From: Symsagittifera roscoffensis
Lineage: Eukaryota > Xenacoelomorpha > Acoela > Convolutidae
Direction of reading: 5' to 3'
Assembly: GCF_963678635.1 (NCBI RefSeq)
Contig: NC_087068.1
Coordinates: 5,857,563 to 5,921,562, forward strand
DNA: 64,000 bases
The notes below the pieces were generated by a model. That model was not told the origin of the DNA. It did no database searches and saw only the letters and a program-made list of their open reading frames with translations. The position numbers and the translations under genes are program-made. Positions 11,457 through 22,750 of this stretch are shown here, one piece after another; position 1 is the stretch's first letter, and each line of letters opens with the position of its first letter.

Positions 11457-12735
11457 CTACAGTTGTCCCCGGAAATTGAACACCATCAATTCTGGGTCCT
11501 TCAGTTTCCCGAAGATTACCGTGTCGCTCATCGGTGCCCTCAGCTCTTCTTGCCTGCACCAGTTCAGCACCGTCCCATCTAGAACACTTATCAAGCTCAC
11601 GTGCACCACTGAATTCCGGTAAGCCGGCACGAGTGGATCAGGAAAGGCGTATGTTACCACCGGCCCGTAGATGCAGGTCACGAATTCTCCAACCCTCCTA
11701 ATCATCCCTAATGGGCCAGATCTCATGGCCAAACACAGATCAGTCAAGAGAGGCATGCCTCCATTCGCCTCCTTCAACTCTTCGCTCGTCTTGGGATTCC
11801 TCTCTTCGCCCATCAGGTATCGACTTCGCATTAAGAGATACTCCACCAGCAACGTCTTCAGCCCGGAAGCGCACTTGTATGAGTAAGTTTCTGCGTTTGA
11901 GTGAGCCTTCCCAATCGACAGGGGTTCCCCATGCTTCATAACTCGATGAAACGCCATCAGTTCCCCGTGGGTCAAGAGTAGTAGTGTCAAGTATCCATCA
12001 ATTCGGAGCGTTTCCACACCCCTACTGAACATGAAGGCCGGGCCCATGTTGAACAGATACCTGGGGTAGACCAAGTACAGGGCCAGTAAGAGGGATGTGG
12101 GCATATTCAGTAATTCCTGCACGAACGCATCGAAGATGGCATCCTTCGCATAGAACACTCTGCCCGTGTACCTCTTCTCCCAACAAGGGCTTAAGAATCT
12201 CAAGATCTCGTGGTTTTTTCTAGTCTTCAGCTCGCCCTTCGCGTGCTCCCTCCAGAATCCTCCAATGGTGACTTCATTTGCCGCTGTGACAAATCTTCCC
12301 ACCGTCATATCTCTGCTTTCTGCTACTTCTAGCTGCCCCTCAAGAGACTCCCATATCTGTTTGATGAGAGGTGGGGCACTCTCCCGCGTCTTGTCCGTGG
12401 CATTCTCAAGCCTTGGGGTCAGAAACGGCCATCTGCCTCTTTCTTGCTATAAATGATACCCCATCGATTCCAATTGCTTTTCGGCGGCAGCCACATTTTT
12501 TCTTTCGTTACTCGGTCCCCTCGCCTTGCTGGTGGAACTCGCGATCGTCAGATCCATGCTTCGAAACCACAGGCTGTCGGTTAAGTGGCCTATTATCGGG
12601 TGAATGTCCATTATCTCCGGATTGAACTTTAGTTGCCGAGGGAGATTCGACACTTCAAGACAGAGGACCTCATCCAGCACAATGAGAATATCCGCCAGTT
12701 CGTAGAATCCTCTTAAAGCATGAGAAGTCTCAATT
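11457..12735 (-). pseudogene. B polyprotein segment: large helical domain of unknown function
   Basis: One frame on - from about 12735 to 11457, interrupted by TAG at 12449-12447. It reads ALRGFYELADILIVLDEVLCLE, SLWFRSMDLTIASS, FWREHAKGELKTRKNH, then a hydrophobic run MPTSLLLALYLVYPRYLFNM, FSRGVETLRIDG, GMPLLTDLCLAM and VVHVSLISVLD. The hydrophobic run followed by FSxGVxxL and a helix resembles the spacing in X proteins (FSGVALEALTSQDKL), so distant relation between B and X is possible but not shown. Function unknown. Confidence 0.5.
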
Positions 12736-13205
12736 TTGTCGGCTCCAGCTCGCGATTGGGAGCTGCCATTAGTATCCTCCACGTGTTTCTTTTCGCTATC
12801 AAGATCAACATAGCATACACAAACTGCAAGGTAGGCGGAATACTCGCGTAGCCCGGGGAATTCGTAAATGCCACTCTTGTCTTGCATCCAAATCGAGAAA
12901 CCACAGATTCCTGCACCTCGTTCATTGCGGCGAACAACGTCTGGATTATTTCCAAGATTTTCTTGGATGTTGGTGCCTCGCCTTTCAGGTGCTCCAGAAG
13001 CCCTGCCGCATGCAGGTGTTCGTTCATTCCCGCAAATAGCATCAGTTCCGGCTCGCAAGGCGTCTCCGACTTGATCGCCATCACCAGGGTCAGCATCTGA
13101 TTCATTTCCGCACCAGGCAGCAGATACACTAAGGTCTCTGACCAAAATAGCTTCGGTGACGTCCTCTCGAAATCCGAACCCGCCACGATGATCACCCTCG
13201 CTGCT
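12713..13205 (-). pseudogene. B polyprotein segment: probable degenerate second SGNH-like domain
   Basis: On - the frame 13195-12713 reads VAGSDF near its start, LLPGAEMNQML, ELMLFAGMNEHLHAAGLL, a helix IQTLFAAMNEVQE, then RVAFTNSP, a helix, and WRILMAAPNRELEP. The order and spacing copy the SGNH domain encoded just upstream (IIGDSL, LSFSGAATPQML, MMGTNDVSRG). The GDS is GSD here, and GxND is GMNE, so the catalytic residues look lost. This is an inference from motif spacing. It could be an unrelated Rossmann-like fold. Confidence 0.45.
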
Positions 13206-14583
13206 CATGGGTCCAATCGACCATACACTGCCAACGTCTTGGCCAACCGTGAGTTTCCACAGGGTTTACCATATCTCGAATCCTCGGCCAGCTTTGAACC
13301 TTCATATGCGGCATGTGGGAGCCCCGTGTCTTTCGGCTCAAGCAGCTTCTCCACCACTCTCAACTGTGCGGGAGTTGCCACCCTGATTCGGGTGATACTC
13401 GTTCGATGCTTGGGAGGTTCCACTATGAGTCCTGGACTCCCCAATTGCTTGAGCGGCCTATAGTTGACTGGTCCCATTCTGGACTTCAGCGGGATCCCAG
13501 TTAAGTCTGTTGTCTCCATTGTTCTTGATCTTGAGAAATGTGCCTCGTGGGCCTTCAACCAGTCCACACAGTGGTATCGACTCAAGTCCTCGTGCGACAC
13601 GTTCTTAAGTCCCAGGATTTTTGCCAACTCCTGCCTGCATTCCAAATTCTCCAGATCCAACTCTTTTACCCTCTCTGTCTTGGTCGTCTCTGCCGGTCTC
13701 TCCACCTTCTTATTGCCGACCACCACCACTGAAGACACAACCAAACTTTGGGGCGTGGATGACTCCGCCTCCTCGGCTTCTATCGGTGTAGATCCCATTT
13801 GTCTGCTCCGGCTGCTTCTTGAGCTATCTCTCGGGTCGACTCGCGCTCCTAGGCGGCCAGATAGGGGCCTAATGGCAAAGAAATGAGGTATCGGGGGTAG
13901 TCCAAAGGTAAACTGTGCTGGTTCCAGCATGTCTGACTCTAGCATGTTTATGTGCTTCTGGAAGACACCATTCAACCACTCTATGTCCCCGGGCCTAACA
14001 AAATGAATGCCATCCGAGGACGCATCGTGCGGAAGGGAGCGTTCCTTCATGTCGGCCACGTCCAACAATCTCACGGGGAGCACGCTCCTTTGCTGAATCT
14101 GTCTGATTACCTCGTTAATATTGCGCACTTTCTCATTCATCTCTCTTGCGCGTTGGTCAGCCTTGGTCAGCTCTCTTGCGCGTTGTAATGAACAGTGCAA
14201 ATGGTGAGTATCGCGGGATCTATATAAATTCTCAGCTCCTCAAGAATGCAACTCATATTCTCGTGCAATCTCATCACCTTTCTTGACTCTCCCCTGGACA
14301 CGTCATTGGTCCCCATCATCAAAGGGACCGTGTACATCTTCACCATGTCTAACATCTCTAAGGACGCCAGCATCTGCGGCGTCGCAGCTCCAGAGAAACT
14401 CAAGACACCAACCTGCGAATGTGACTGGATTCGTGCCAGTACTCGTATCAGGCTGTCCCCTATAATCAAGTGGACCGCACCCAATGGTGTTCTTGGCTGA
14501 GTGAAGTACTCAGCCCAAGCCGCGTCATGGAAGCAATCCCTCCTTGCCCGTTGTGCCGTTGTCCAGTCCATGCGGATGCGCAT
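13205..14583 (-). pseudogene. B polyprotein segment: SGNH/GDSL-type hydrolase domain plus linker
   Basis: SGNH hydrolases are Ser-His-Asp esterases/lipases with four short blocks. All four are encoded here: GDS with Ser44 of the 14583 frame (codon 14454-14452), block II Gly65 in SFSGAATPQM, block III GTND (Gly91, Asn93), and, after a frameshift near 14180, block V DGIH (Asp and His codons at 14014-14012 and 14005-14003). The break sits beside a 15-base repeat (14141-14155 and 14171-14185). After the hydrolase come a Ser/Pro/Glu-rich linker and a basic region (HCVDWLKAHEAHFSRSR, NYRPLKQLGSPGLIVEPPKHRTS). Substrate is unknown. Esterase domains are known from ORF1 of some LINEs; their presence in an LTR-type locus is unusual. 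Confidence 0.7.
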
Positions 14584-14649
14584 GTGATATGCACCATCCG
14601 TGTTCTTCTTATAGCTCGCGATTATTACACTCCTGACTGGATTGTCTCT

Positions 14650-15702
14650 TCAGGTGGAAGGTCGCTCTTCTCGTATTGAGTCGTCACGAGTCCTCGACTG
14701 CAACCTATCTTGTAGCTCCTTGAGAAGCGATGAACGCGCGCCGATTTGGCTACTGCTAAGGGTTGAACTGGGAGTGTATCCTGGGAGATTGACCAACATC
14801 AATGGCCGTGTTGGTTGCGTATCTAAACTGGGCACGGAGGCCACCGGCTGGGGTGGTATCCACATTTCTAATCCCTCGTTCATATGCTCCTGGGCTACTC
14901 GGTCTAAATTGAATAGACCAATGGACCGGGGAACCTCATTCACCTCCATTCGCGACTCTGGTCTCGATCCTGTGGCAGCTGGTTCCGTCGTCCTCGTCAT
15001 CTTTTCTTTCTGTCTCGCGAACTCTCGTTGCCTCCTCTGAATCTTTTCCATCTCTGACTTTAGCTGCTCACAGTTCGCCTCATTCTCGCGCACCTTCTGT
15101 TCCTGCTGGTACTCCGCCCTGATCATGTTGAGATCGTGCCTCACCTGATCCCTCTTGAGGATCGCTTGATCTCTTTCCAGGTTTGCCTGGTCCCTCTCGA
15201 GTTTCGCACCATCCCTGTCAAGACTCGATATGTATCGTTCCCTCTGGATCCTTTCCAATTCCCTCTTTGAGTTACTGAGGTCCGGGTACGCTTCCTCTGT
15301 CCGCTGAGACCGTATCATAGACAATGGCCTGCTCGTGGATTGGGCTGCGAATCCCGCTGGCGGTCTGGTGGGAAGTGGGAACTCTCCCGCACCATATTCC
15401 CTGTTATTAATCAAGCCGTGAATTTTTGCCAAGTCGAATCCCCTCACGCCTCCATCCACGTTCCAGGATAGCCATCTGGTCTGTTCTTGATTGGATATCC
15501 CCTCCGAGGTTTTCTGACACGGCTTCTGTCGCTGATTCCCTTCAATCACTCTGCGCCTCTAACTGCAGGATAGCGTTCAGCATCACCCCCAAACTCTCAT
15601 CGACTTGGGTATAGTCGAGATCCCTCAAGCGCTGATATAGTTTCTCGAGTGTAGGCCTTTTTAGCGCTGCTGGCACAGACTTCTAGAAGCGATCCGCCAT
15701 CG
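14650..15702 (-). pseudogene. B polyprotein N-terminus: coiled-coil gag-like segment
   Basis: Likely start at ATG 15702 on - (MADRF, then TAG, then KSVPAAL and LDYTQVDESLGVMLNAIL). After a shift at 15550 the frame runs to 14650. It holds a long coiled coil of about 100 residues with repeated LERDQA units (ERDGAKLERDQANLERDQAI) and Glu/Lys/Arg heptads, followed by a Pro/Ser/Thr-rich tail. Position at the start of a polyprotein, coiled coil and length suggest a structural gag-like role, but no capsid or zinc-knuckle motif is present, so this is only an inference. Confidence 0.5.
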
Positions 15703-16232
15703 TCACTATCTTCAGAAGATCTCACGTGTCAACCAATTTGAGAAATACCTTACCAGTTGGACTTGAGAAATACCTTGCCAGTTAAACTTGAGAATCTTTA
15801 ACCCGCCATTCCCCTCTTGATGCTTGAGAATTGTTTCCCTCTGACACTGCTGATAGAGAACTTGCTCAAGATCTCTTTCTCTCTTCAAATGAGTGTGGCT
15901 CGGTCGTCACTGCAATTTTGCAAATCAATCTGAAAATAAAACCCATTTTCGAGACCGAGATGTTCTGTGCCTAACCTAGGCCCCCCATTATTGTGTTTTT
16001 AAAACATTATCCCACCAACTATTTGCTAAAATAATTCAATTAGTAAAATAGTAATTCAATTAATTCAATTAGTGATTTTAAGAGCATGCAGATTCATTTC
16101 ATGTTTTAGCACCATCAACTCTCTACTTTTTAATTGTCATGCCAATTACAATAAAATCCGTCTACCGGCTTCGCGCCCCCTTTAACCTAACTCGAGACCT
16201 CCATGTCCGCCCGAAGCTCAGGCGATACTCAT
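15703..16232. other. Non-coding stretch between gag-pol end and B start
   Basis: No ORF. On - it runs from the end of the post-integrase frame to the ATG of B. It contains several copies of a motif like CTTGAGAAATACCTTRCCAGTT (15735-15790). It does not resemble the LTRs or leaders in this window. It could be the 5' UTR of B or an intergenic spacer. Confidence 0.4.
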
Positions 16233-17309
16233 TTAGTACTTCTTGTGTAGGTGTACCGTTATCTCCGTTTCTGCAAAGACCACGCGTAGGATGGCGTACA
16301 ATTCCCTAGGGTTCAACTTGCCCCTGTTTGGGTCATAGACTGGCATCGAGACCTTCATTATACCTCTTTTGACAATGAAGTCCCTTAGCCTCCTTAGTGC
16401 TAACATCACGTGTTCGGGATCTATCGTGTTCCTTTCTTTGACCCTTGTTACCAAAAAGCACAGTTTCTAGCACATAACTTGTGGAACTGAGGGAGCAAGC
16501 GCAGCTACTCCTCCCATCCCTGGTCTCTGCCTAAATAGAAACTCCACGTTCTGATATTCTCTCTTGAAGTCGGCCTATTTGAAGCTCATGTCTGCCGTTA
16601 TGAAGATCGCCATTGTCCCGTCTGACAAGATGAAGTCGCTGTCTGTGATCAGTATGTTCTCTGAATGCTCATTGGGTATTTCAAATTTTGTCTTGAAACT
16701 TCGCCCTATGGTAGGCGCAGCCTCTTCCTGATCCAATTCCAACCCGTTGGTCTCTCTCAATCCCCTGAGCTTCTTTATCATCAAGTTTTCGGTGTGGGTA
16801 AGTCCTACCGCCACTCCCCGGACAAAAATATTTATCGACGTCCCCATCGATGATGCTGAGTCTGATTTATCTGGTGGTACCTCAAGTGGCCGGTCGGTTG
16901 CTGTCCAACCGAAGAGCGGGTCTTTCGTTTTCGTATAATTTTCCGCCGACATGTCGACCTGCTGGATACTTTGCCCTTCCTCTCTCTTGCTCTTGAGGTC
17001 ACGCATACATTCCAGTATCCTCAAGTTTGTGTTGTCCCTCCTTTCTATTTCGCTCTGCTCCAGATCTGTTTCGCTTTCTGGTATCGAGTATTCCTCCTGC
17101 AAGTAGTGTTCGTTGTCGTTGATTATTTGCCATTCTTCATTGGCTACCAGCTCGCCCACACTCACTAACTCTTCGCCTATCTCTTCAGGTTGTATCTTGT
17201 CAATCAAGAAGTCATCCCCATACCTGTTGTATCTCATGCCTGTCCGCTTGCGATTGCGAGTTCCTGCTGTCTTCGGCAAGTCTGGTTCCGTCCACTTTGG
17301 CACCTAGTT
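16233..17309 (-). pseudogene. Post-integrase ORF of the gag-pol element
   Basis: In the same reading frame as the integrase upstream, separated by two TAG codons (17309-17301). Further in-frame TAGs lie at about 16575 and 16467. It reads MRYNRYGDDFLID, long acidic linkers, SINIFVRGVAVGLTHTENLMIKKLRGL, ENILITDSDFILSDGTMAIFITADMSF and finally DPEHVMLALRRLRDFIV and LHKKY. The last segments look like a small alpha/beta domain. No family recognised. It is probably the C-terminal part of pol or an extra ORF. Confidence 0.5.
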
Positions 17310-18590
17310 CTACTCTGGATTATTCCAATCTTCCTCCGCAAAGGATCCCGCATCTGAGTCTGCATCTATCTTCTCATTATTATCCATGCTCACGTCCTCG
17401 TTGCCATCACGCTTTTCTCTGGTGCCTTTTTTGTTCACTTCGCATGCTGGCTCTAGCAATAGGTACTCAAGTTCTTCCAAATTCTGCGGTACGCACCAGT
17501 CTTCCGGAGATGGGACATGAGTTTTCAAATTTTCATAGTGCGCTGCACGCCCTGTACTCAAGCGGTAGAACCGTCCCTGCTGGTGTACTTCCGTTATCAT
17601 GAACGGTCCTCGCCATTTCTTCAGTAGTTTTTTTGTCCCCTTCAGAGGTATGATATTCTGGAACTCCCAGACATTTTGTCCCAGTGCATACGGTTTTGCC
17701 TGAAGTAGTTTCTCATCATGCTTCTTCCGCTGCCTCATTTGTGCCTGCGCCGTGTTCCTCCTACAGAGCTCATTTAGTTCCTGTTGTCTCTTGACCGCTT
17801 CTTTCACATACGCCCGAGGCAAAATCTTTTTCTCTTCGTACTCCGGATAAGAGAATGTCAAGGTCATTGCTCTTTCCCTTTCAGTCAACATCATGAAAGG
17901 TTTCATCCCTGTTGTTGAGTGCTGCGTGCTGTTATACGCCCCTACCACTAATGGCAGATATTTGTCCCAATCCGTCATGTATCTCGAGCAATACACCCTG
18001 AGCATGTTCACCAGCGTTCTGTTTTGTCTCTCAACAAGTCCGGTAGTCTGAGGATGGTAAATTGTTGAATGTGCTTGAGCAATGTGCGATCTCCTCATCA
18101 ACTCTTTTGTTAGGTCCCCCACGAAGGCTTTCCCGTTGTCCTACTGGAATGTCATCGGACAACCATATCGTGATAGCCAATGTGTTATCAAATTGTCACA
18201 AATCTCCTCTGCTGAGGCTGTTTGACATGGCACCGCTTCTGCCAACTTCGTTAAGTGGTCTATTGTGACCAGTATTTGCGTATATCCCGAGTCTGTCATG
18301 CAGATCTTCTGATGCTCTATCTGCACGACTTCGTTAAACTCCGCGTTCTCTACGGACTTGAGTGGGAACTTCATTTTTCTCGGGTCTTTCACTTGTAAAC
18401 ACGCCAGGCATGCGTTCACCCATCTCTAGCAAGCCTTTATTAACCCTGTCCAATCAAACTTGTGTAGTATTTTTGTTGTACCTTGTCGTTCCCCTGATGT
18501 CCCATTTGGTCGTGCGATCTGAAAAACCCTTCCCTCTGGTATAACTGTGGTAGTATGATGAGGTTATGCTTGTGTAGTATCTTCTCCTTT
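17310..18590 (-). pseudogene. Retrotransposon integrase domain
   Basis: DDE integrase that inserts the cDNA. A zinc-binding HHCC region is recognisable across a frame break: SHDQMGHQGND at about 18530 and CLACLQVKD at about 18410. The core reads QIEHQKI where the first catalytic Asp is expected (Glu here), then FQ-TAG-DNGKAF with an amber stop directly before the second Asp (TAG at about 18144-18142), and TTGLVERQNRTL with the third acidic residue. A C-terminal GKxxxKWRGPF-like GPY/F module follows (LLKKWRGPFMITEV). An additional TAG replaces a likely Trp near 18428. The integrase is dead by stops and by the Asp to Glu change. Confidence 0.85.
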
Positions 18591-18618
18591 TCTTTTTTTT
18601 CTACAGGCTACCACACCA

Positions 18619-19600
18619 TCAGCTGTGTGATAGACTAAATGTTTTTCTCTCCATATAGAACTGGCTCAAGATCCTGTAACTGTCTTCCTCCAGATCTCTT
18701 TTCTCTTTGACTCCTGTCCGGATCCTTTTGGAGAGGTTGCTCGTCATCTTGTCATTCTTTTGGGCTCGTATCAGATCTGACTGTCTGTATCTCGCCATGA
18801 CGTGTTCCTTCAATGCCATCATCTGACCGTTCATTTCTCCGGGACTGTAGATGTCGTCTTTCAGCTTGACGCAAACTATCCTTCTCAAGACCTTCCTGTC
18901 ATCATCTGGCACCAGGTTTGTTCTGACATTTGAATTGCATTATAGCTCCCTGAATGGTTTCCTTGATACTGCATTTTTCTCAAGTTCTTCACCTCCGCAC
19001 ACCTCCTGCTGATCCAAACTGTAAGTTCCTGAGGAAGGGTCAGTTTGTAGTTCCCTGTCGCGGTGCCTCATTTTCTCTTCAGCCAATATCATGCAAAGAC
19101 TATCTTGGTCATTGCTGCTCTTCTCTGAGTCTTCATCCCATCCATCGGACTCCCCGGACAATTTCCCTTCTTCAGCATCTTCTTCTGATGTGGGCCACTC
19201 TCCGGACTCTTGACCCAATCCAAGGTGTTCGGCCTCCTGCCTAATTTTCACTTTCTTCTTTCGAACCATAGTCTGCCTTAGTATCTCTTCAATGATCTTC
19301 TCAACTAGTGACTGCACGACATCCTTGTCATCAAGTTGATTTTCTTTCAACGAGTCCTCGCCATACGCTGCCTCATTTCCTCTGAGTATTGAGACTTCTG
19401 GTTCGTCTTTATCATTGTTCCGGACAACGGGTCTATCGTCTGCTAGATTCTCAAGTAATCCCCTCATGTCCTCAACTATCTTCGCACTTCCCGTCTCTAC
19501 TTGATTGAGATAGTAACCTTTTGCCTTTAGTGTTTCCCTCACTATTTTTGACTTCAGCATTACTTCCATTGGCATCCATCGGTTTTTTCAAGTTTTTTCC
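18619..19600 (-). pseudogene. Pol linker between RNase H and integrase
   Basis: Acidic, low-complexity frames on - (19575-18940 and 18912-18619): PSSGTYSLDQQEVCGGEELEKN, SGESDGWDEDSEKSSND, then YRQSDLIRAQKNDK and EKRDLEEDSYRILSQFYMER. Likely the connection region of pol. No catalytic motif. Confidence 0.55.
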
Positions 19601-19635
19601 CTCTGGACGCTCCTCTGGTAATTCGGGATGATCCA

Positions 19636-20220
19636 CTATTGGTTTACCTGACTTGTCGAGCCACTTCGTGAGTGAAGGCTGTCGTACGTTTCTTTGTTCA
19701 TAAAAGAGAAGCCATCTTTGATTTCTGGCTTGTCTGCCTCCCTTTGTTCCTGTCTTTCGTACAATTCCGTCTTCTTACTCAAGCTATCGGCATTTTGATG
19801 TTTGTCCCTTGTTCTGTGTTCAATGATCATATTGTAGCCATCCAAGCGAACTATCCATCTCCCAATGTAGCTCTGATCCATTGAGTACGTTTTCACCAGC
19901 TGAGTGCTCTATTGTCGACCCGTAACTTGAATGATTAGCTACCTAGGTACGCCCTGTATTTCTCTACAAAGGTGTCCACAGCAATTGTTTCTGCCTTGGG
20001 TGCGCCGTACTTCATCTCTGTATCACTCAAGACTTTTCCCCCGTATGCTATTGGTCTCAAGACTGTCTTCCCGTTCCACTCCTGCTCTAAATGGAGTATG
20101 CCCGAGATCGGTACCACCGACGCATCCGCATCCAGGAAGTACATCCCTTTTTCCGTTGGCATACCTAGCATAGGTGCTTTACACACATCTTTTTTTACTC
20201 TTTGGAATGACTCTTCTGCC
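19636..20220 (-). pseudogene. Retrotransposon RNase H domain
   Basis: Degrades the RNA strand of the RNA-DNA hybrid. It reads MYFLDADASVVPISGIL (first Asp), ETIAVDTFVEKYRAYL with the upstream Glu, then after TAA and a one-base deletion near 19900 RVDNRALSW (Asp), YIGRWIVRLDGYNMIIEHR and HQNADSLSK. The motif order is that of Ty3/gypsy RNase H. Frames are 20186-19935 and 19896-19636. Confidence 0.85.
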
Positions 20221-20295
20221 GCGTTGTTCTACATGAACTTCTTGCCTTTGTGCCTCATGAATTGTTGCATCGGGTCTACTTTGTCCGCATAGCCT

Positions 20296-21080
20296 TTAAT
20301 GAATTCCCTGTAACAGTTCGCAAAACCCAAGATGCTCGGTTTTCGATGATTTCCAAGTTAGCACCGCATCTATTGCGTCTGGGTCTGGTCTGATGCCATG
20401 TTCATCCACCATCCTCCCCAGGTATTTAATTGAGTCCTTGAGTATGTCGCACTTCGATGGCTTGCATTTTAGTCCTGCTCTTTTCATGCAAGCGAACACC
20501 TCATCTAGTCGCTCGATGTGGTCCTCTAGAGTTGGTGTCGCTATTACCATCTCGTCCCGTAGCACAACACCAGGTTGCCGTATTTCTTCGTTACACTTGT
20601 CAATGCGTGTGCCATCAATCGTTGAAACGTAGCAGTGGCATTGCAAATACCAAAGGGCATCTTTTTCCATTGAAACAGCCCCAGCTCGCAGGCAAACCCT
20701 GTTTTGTCCCTGTCCTGCTTCCGCAGTGGAACCTATCAAAAACCGATCCTAAATCAAGAGTTGTAAAAAAATTGCATCCCCTAATTCGACAGGCTCTGAT
20801 CAATCCTAGGTATGGGATAGGCATCCTTCATCGTGACGGAGTTCAGATATCGAAAGTCACAACAAAACCTTAGTTGGTCGCCTTTCTTCGTAGCCATCAC
20901 TACTCCACACGCTCACGGTGATTTGGATGGTTCTATCATATCATACTCTAGTAGGGTTTCTATTTTTTTCTACGTGCATCCGATTTACTAGGGATCATGC
21001 GCCTCGCCCCCTCACTATGTGGTACCGCCGACTCCTCAAGCTCTATTTCATGCTCAACGAAATTACATCATCCAATGTCT
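20296..21080 (-). pseudogene. Retrotransposon reverse transcriptase domain with destroyed catalytic box
   Basis: Recognisable in pieces on -: FVEHEIELEESAVPH, KSP-TGA-ACGVVMA (Trp codon to stop), RFCCDFRYLNSVTMKDAYPIPR, TTLDLGS (motif A Asp), then VIATPTLEDHIERLDEVF and KCKPSKCDILKDSIKYLGRMVDEHGIRPDP. At the place of the catalytic YVDD the sequence near 20560 reads CYGTRW in one frame and VLRDE in the other, so the metal-binding Asp pair is lost. Numerous frameshifts. Non-functional. Confidence 0.85.
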
Positions 21081-21880
21081 TCCTTATGGTTCGAGAAAAC
21101 GTCCTCTTTCCGATCTAGTACGTCCTTGATAGCTTCAAGCTGTTCGTCTGTCACCTTACCCCTCAAGTGCTCTATCTCTGGTAAAATCGGTTTGTCCACT
21201 TCTAATTCCTCGAGTGTTGGTCTTTACATGAATTTGAACAGCTCGTAAGTCCATGTTCTGTCTCTGACTTAAGCGATTTCACCAGACTTGATGATTAATT
21301 TAGTTTCTTCGATCTTCTCAATATAAAAATCTTATCCCTATGATTCGGTAAATCAAGAACTTCATTTTCTCTTACATTTTCAGTCATTTCATATCAAGTT
21401 TTCACAGGAAGAGCTTATCCCTATTTCCTGACCCTCTGGATTGTGGTAGGTATATCAAGATTACTCAACAATACACTGACGGAGAGACCCTCTTGGTTAT
21501 CGAGAAGGATCTTCCTAAAATAGCAGCACTTTGTCTATTTGGATTTGGGACTATGCATATTTGTTTATTGTCACTTAGTTCATTATAATTTTTCATCCGC
21601 AGGCTTACTATTGCCGCTTCGTTTATTTTCAGCCTTACCCCTCTTCTCAAGAATCCCGGTGCTTTATTCTCATTCGCCATTATTATACTTACCGGTTTAA
21701 TTACTTACTTTCTTTCCGGGTTCCGAATCCTTAAAATCGCATTGTTTAGATCAATTGTTACATCGAAATTCCAGATGAAGTCTCTGCCTAAAATGAATTG
21801 GCGAGGATCATCTAGATTCTCCACCACGAAGAAGCTCATCCACAAATTGCGTTCGCCTAAGCTTAGGGCTATAGTTTGTG
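21081..21880 (-). pseudogene. Protease-RT linker of pol
   Basis: Decayed connecting region. The clearest frame (21680-21465) reads ENKAPGFLRRGVRLKINEAAIVSLRMKNYNELSDNKQICIVPNP and LGRSFSIT, typical of the segment between aspartic protease and RT in Ty3/gypsy pol. The rest is fragmentary. Confidence 0.6.
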
Positions 21881-21886
21881 TTCTGC

Positions 21887-22747
21887 CTAGTACCCGCAGC
21901 GCCCTTTGTTTGCTGCCGACAGCCGTATTCTCGAGTCTATCAAGTCATCTTTGTCGAAGCCCATCCTCTTCCATGTTTCGATTGGTATGACGCTCAAGAC
22001 CGCTCCTGTGTCCAGTAACCCACGCAGTTGAGTCTTCTTTCCGGTTATGTCTAGTACCTGTGCAGATACGTCGGCTTCTGTCTCGATATGCATCGCGTCT
22101 TCTTCTAACATGGCACAGTGTATAATCGACCTAACTTTTAGTTCTTCTCTACCCACGAAGATTTGTCCGGCTAGGTCTTCATCACATGTTATCATGGTCT
22201 TCGTGTAGATGTTTATTCCATCTATGTTTAGCATTACCTTATGTGGAACATATGCTTCCGTGTACTTATTGTCGACGGGAACTGATTTGCTGCTACCTCT
22301 TGTGAGTAGTGCCCTCGCGGCTCTAGAAGTTGTTTGCGGGCTAACTGCACTCAAGTAATCTGCGTTTACATCGATGTGCATTATCGTCTGATCGCTCGGT
22401 TCACTCAGGTTTCTTGTTATTTCGTGTCCGCCCACTGTGATTATCGATATTATTCTCGCTCCAATTTTCGTTATGCCAAATGGTTTTCCCGTCACCATTT
22501 TTCGAGTGTTGCAATTACCACCGTTTCTTGCGCTCTCTGTGGCTTCCGGCACTGGGATTGTTATGCAGAATGTCTCATTCATTTTCTGCGACTCTATCTC
22601 CTGCCTCAGTCGTTTCTCGATTTCTTTTGTAGCCAAGACTTGCTGCGTTTTATTGATTGCTTCTGCAGCAGCTTTCTCGTGGGTCATCTCCAGTGATTTT
22701 CCAGCCTCGGCCTTCATGGCAGTTTTGACTTGCGTTACCGCTTTCAC
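21887..22747 (-). pseudogene. Gag-pol segment with retroviral-type aspartic protease
   Basis: The frame is shared with the zinc-knuckle segment upstream, separated only by TAG (22750-22748). It begins with a helical region (KSLEMTHEKAAAEAINKTQQV), passes ADYLSAV and HKVMLNIDGINIYTKTMITCDEDL, and reaches the protease active site LLDTGAVLSVIP (DTG catalytic triplet) near the 3' end. The frame is lost right after SAANKG. The enzyme would cleave the gag-pol precursor. Confidence 0.8.
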
Positions 22748-22750
22748 CGT

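Noticed and set aside
10155-11582. Long + strand frames opposite the B polyprotein (for example 10652-11386)
   Set aside because: Ser/Leu-rich antisense shadows of the - strand coding frame.
12447-13208. First half of the - strand frame 13208-12730
   Set aside because: Gly/Arg/Asp-rich shadow in the wrong frame; the coherent protein is in the 13195-12713 frame. Only the part after about 12735 is real.
16233-18430. Amber codon recoding, since in-frame stops from the integrase onward are all TAG
   Set aside because: Elsewhere in the same gag-pol TAA and TGA stops and frameshifts occur (RNase H TAA, RT TGA), and one TAG replaces an apparent Trp. Ordinary decay explains it better.
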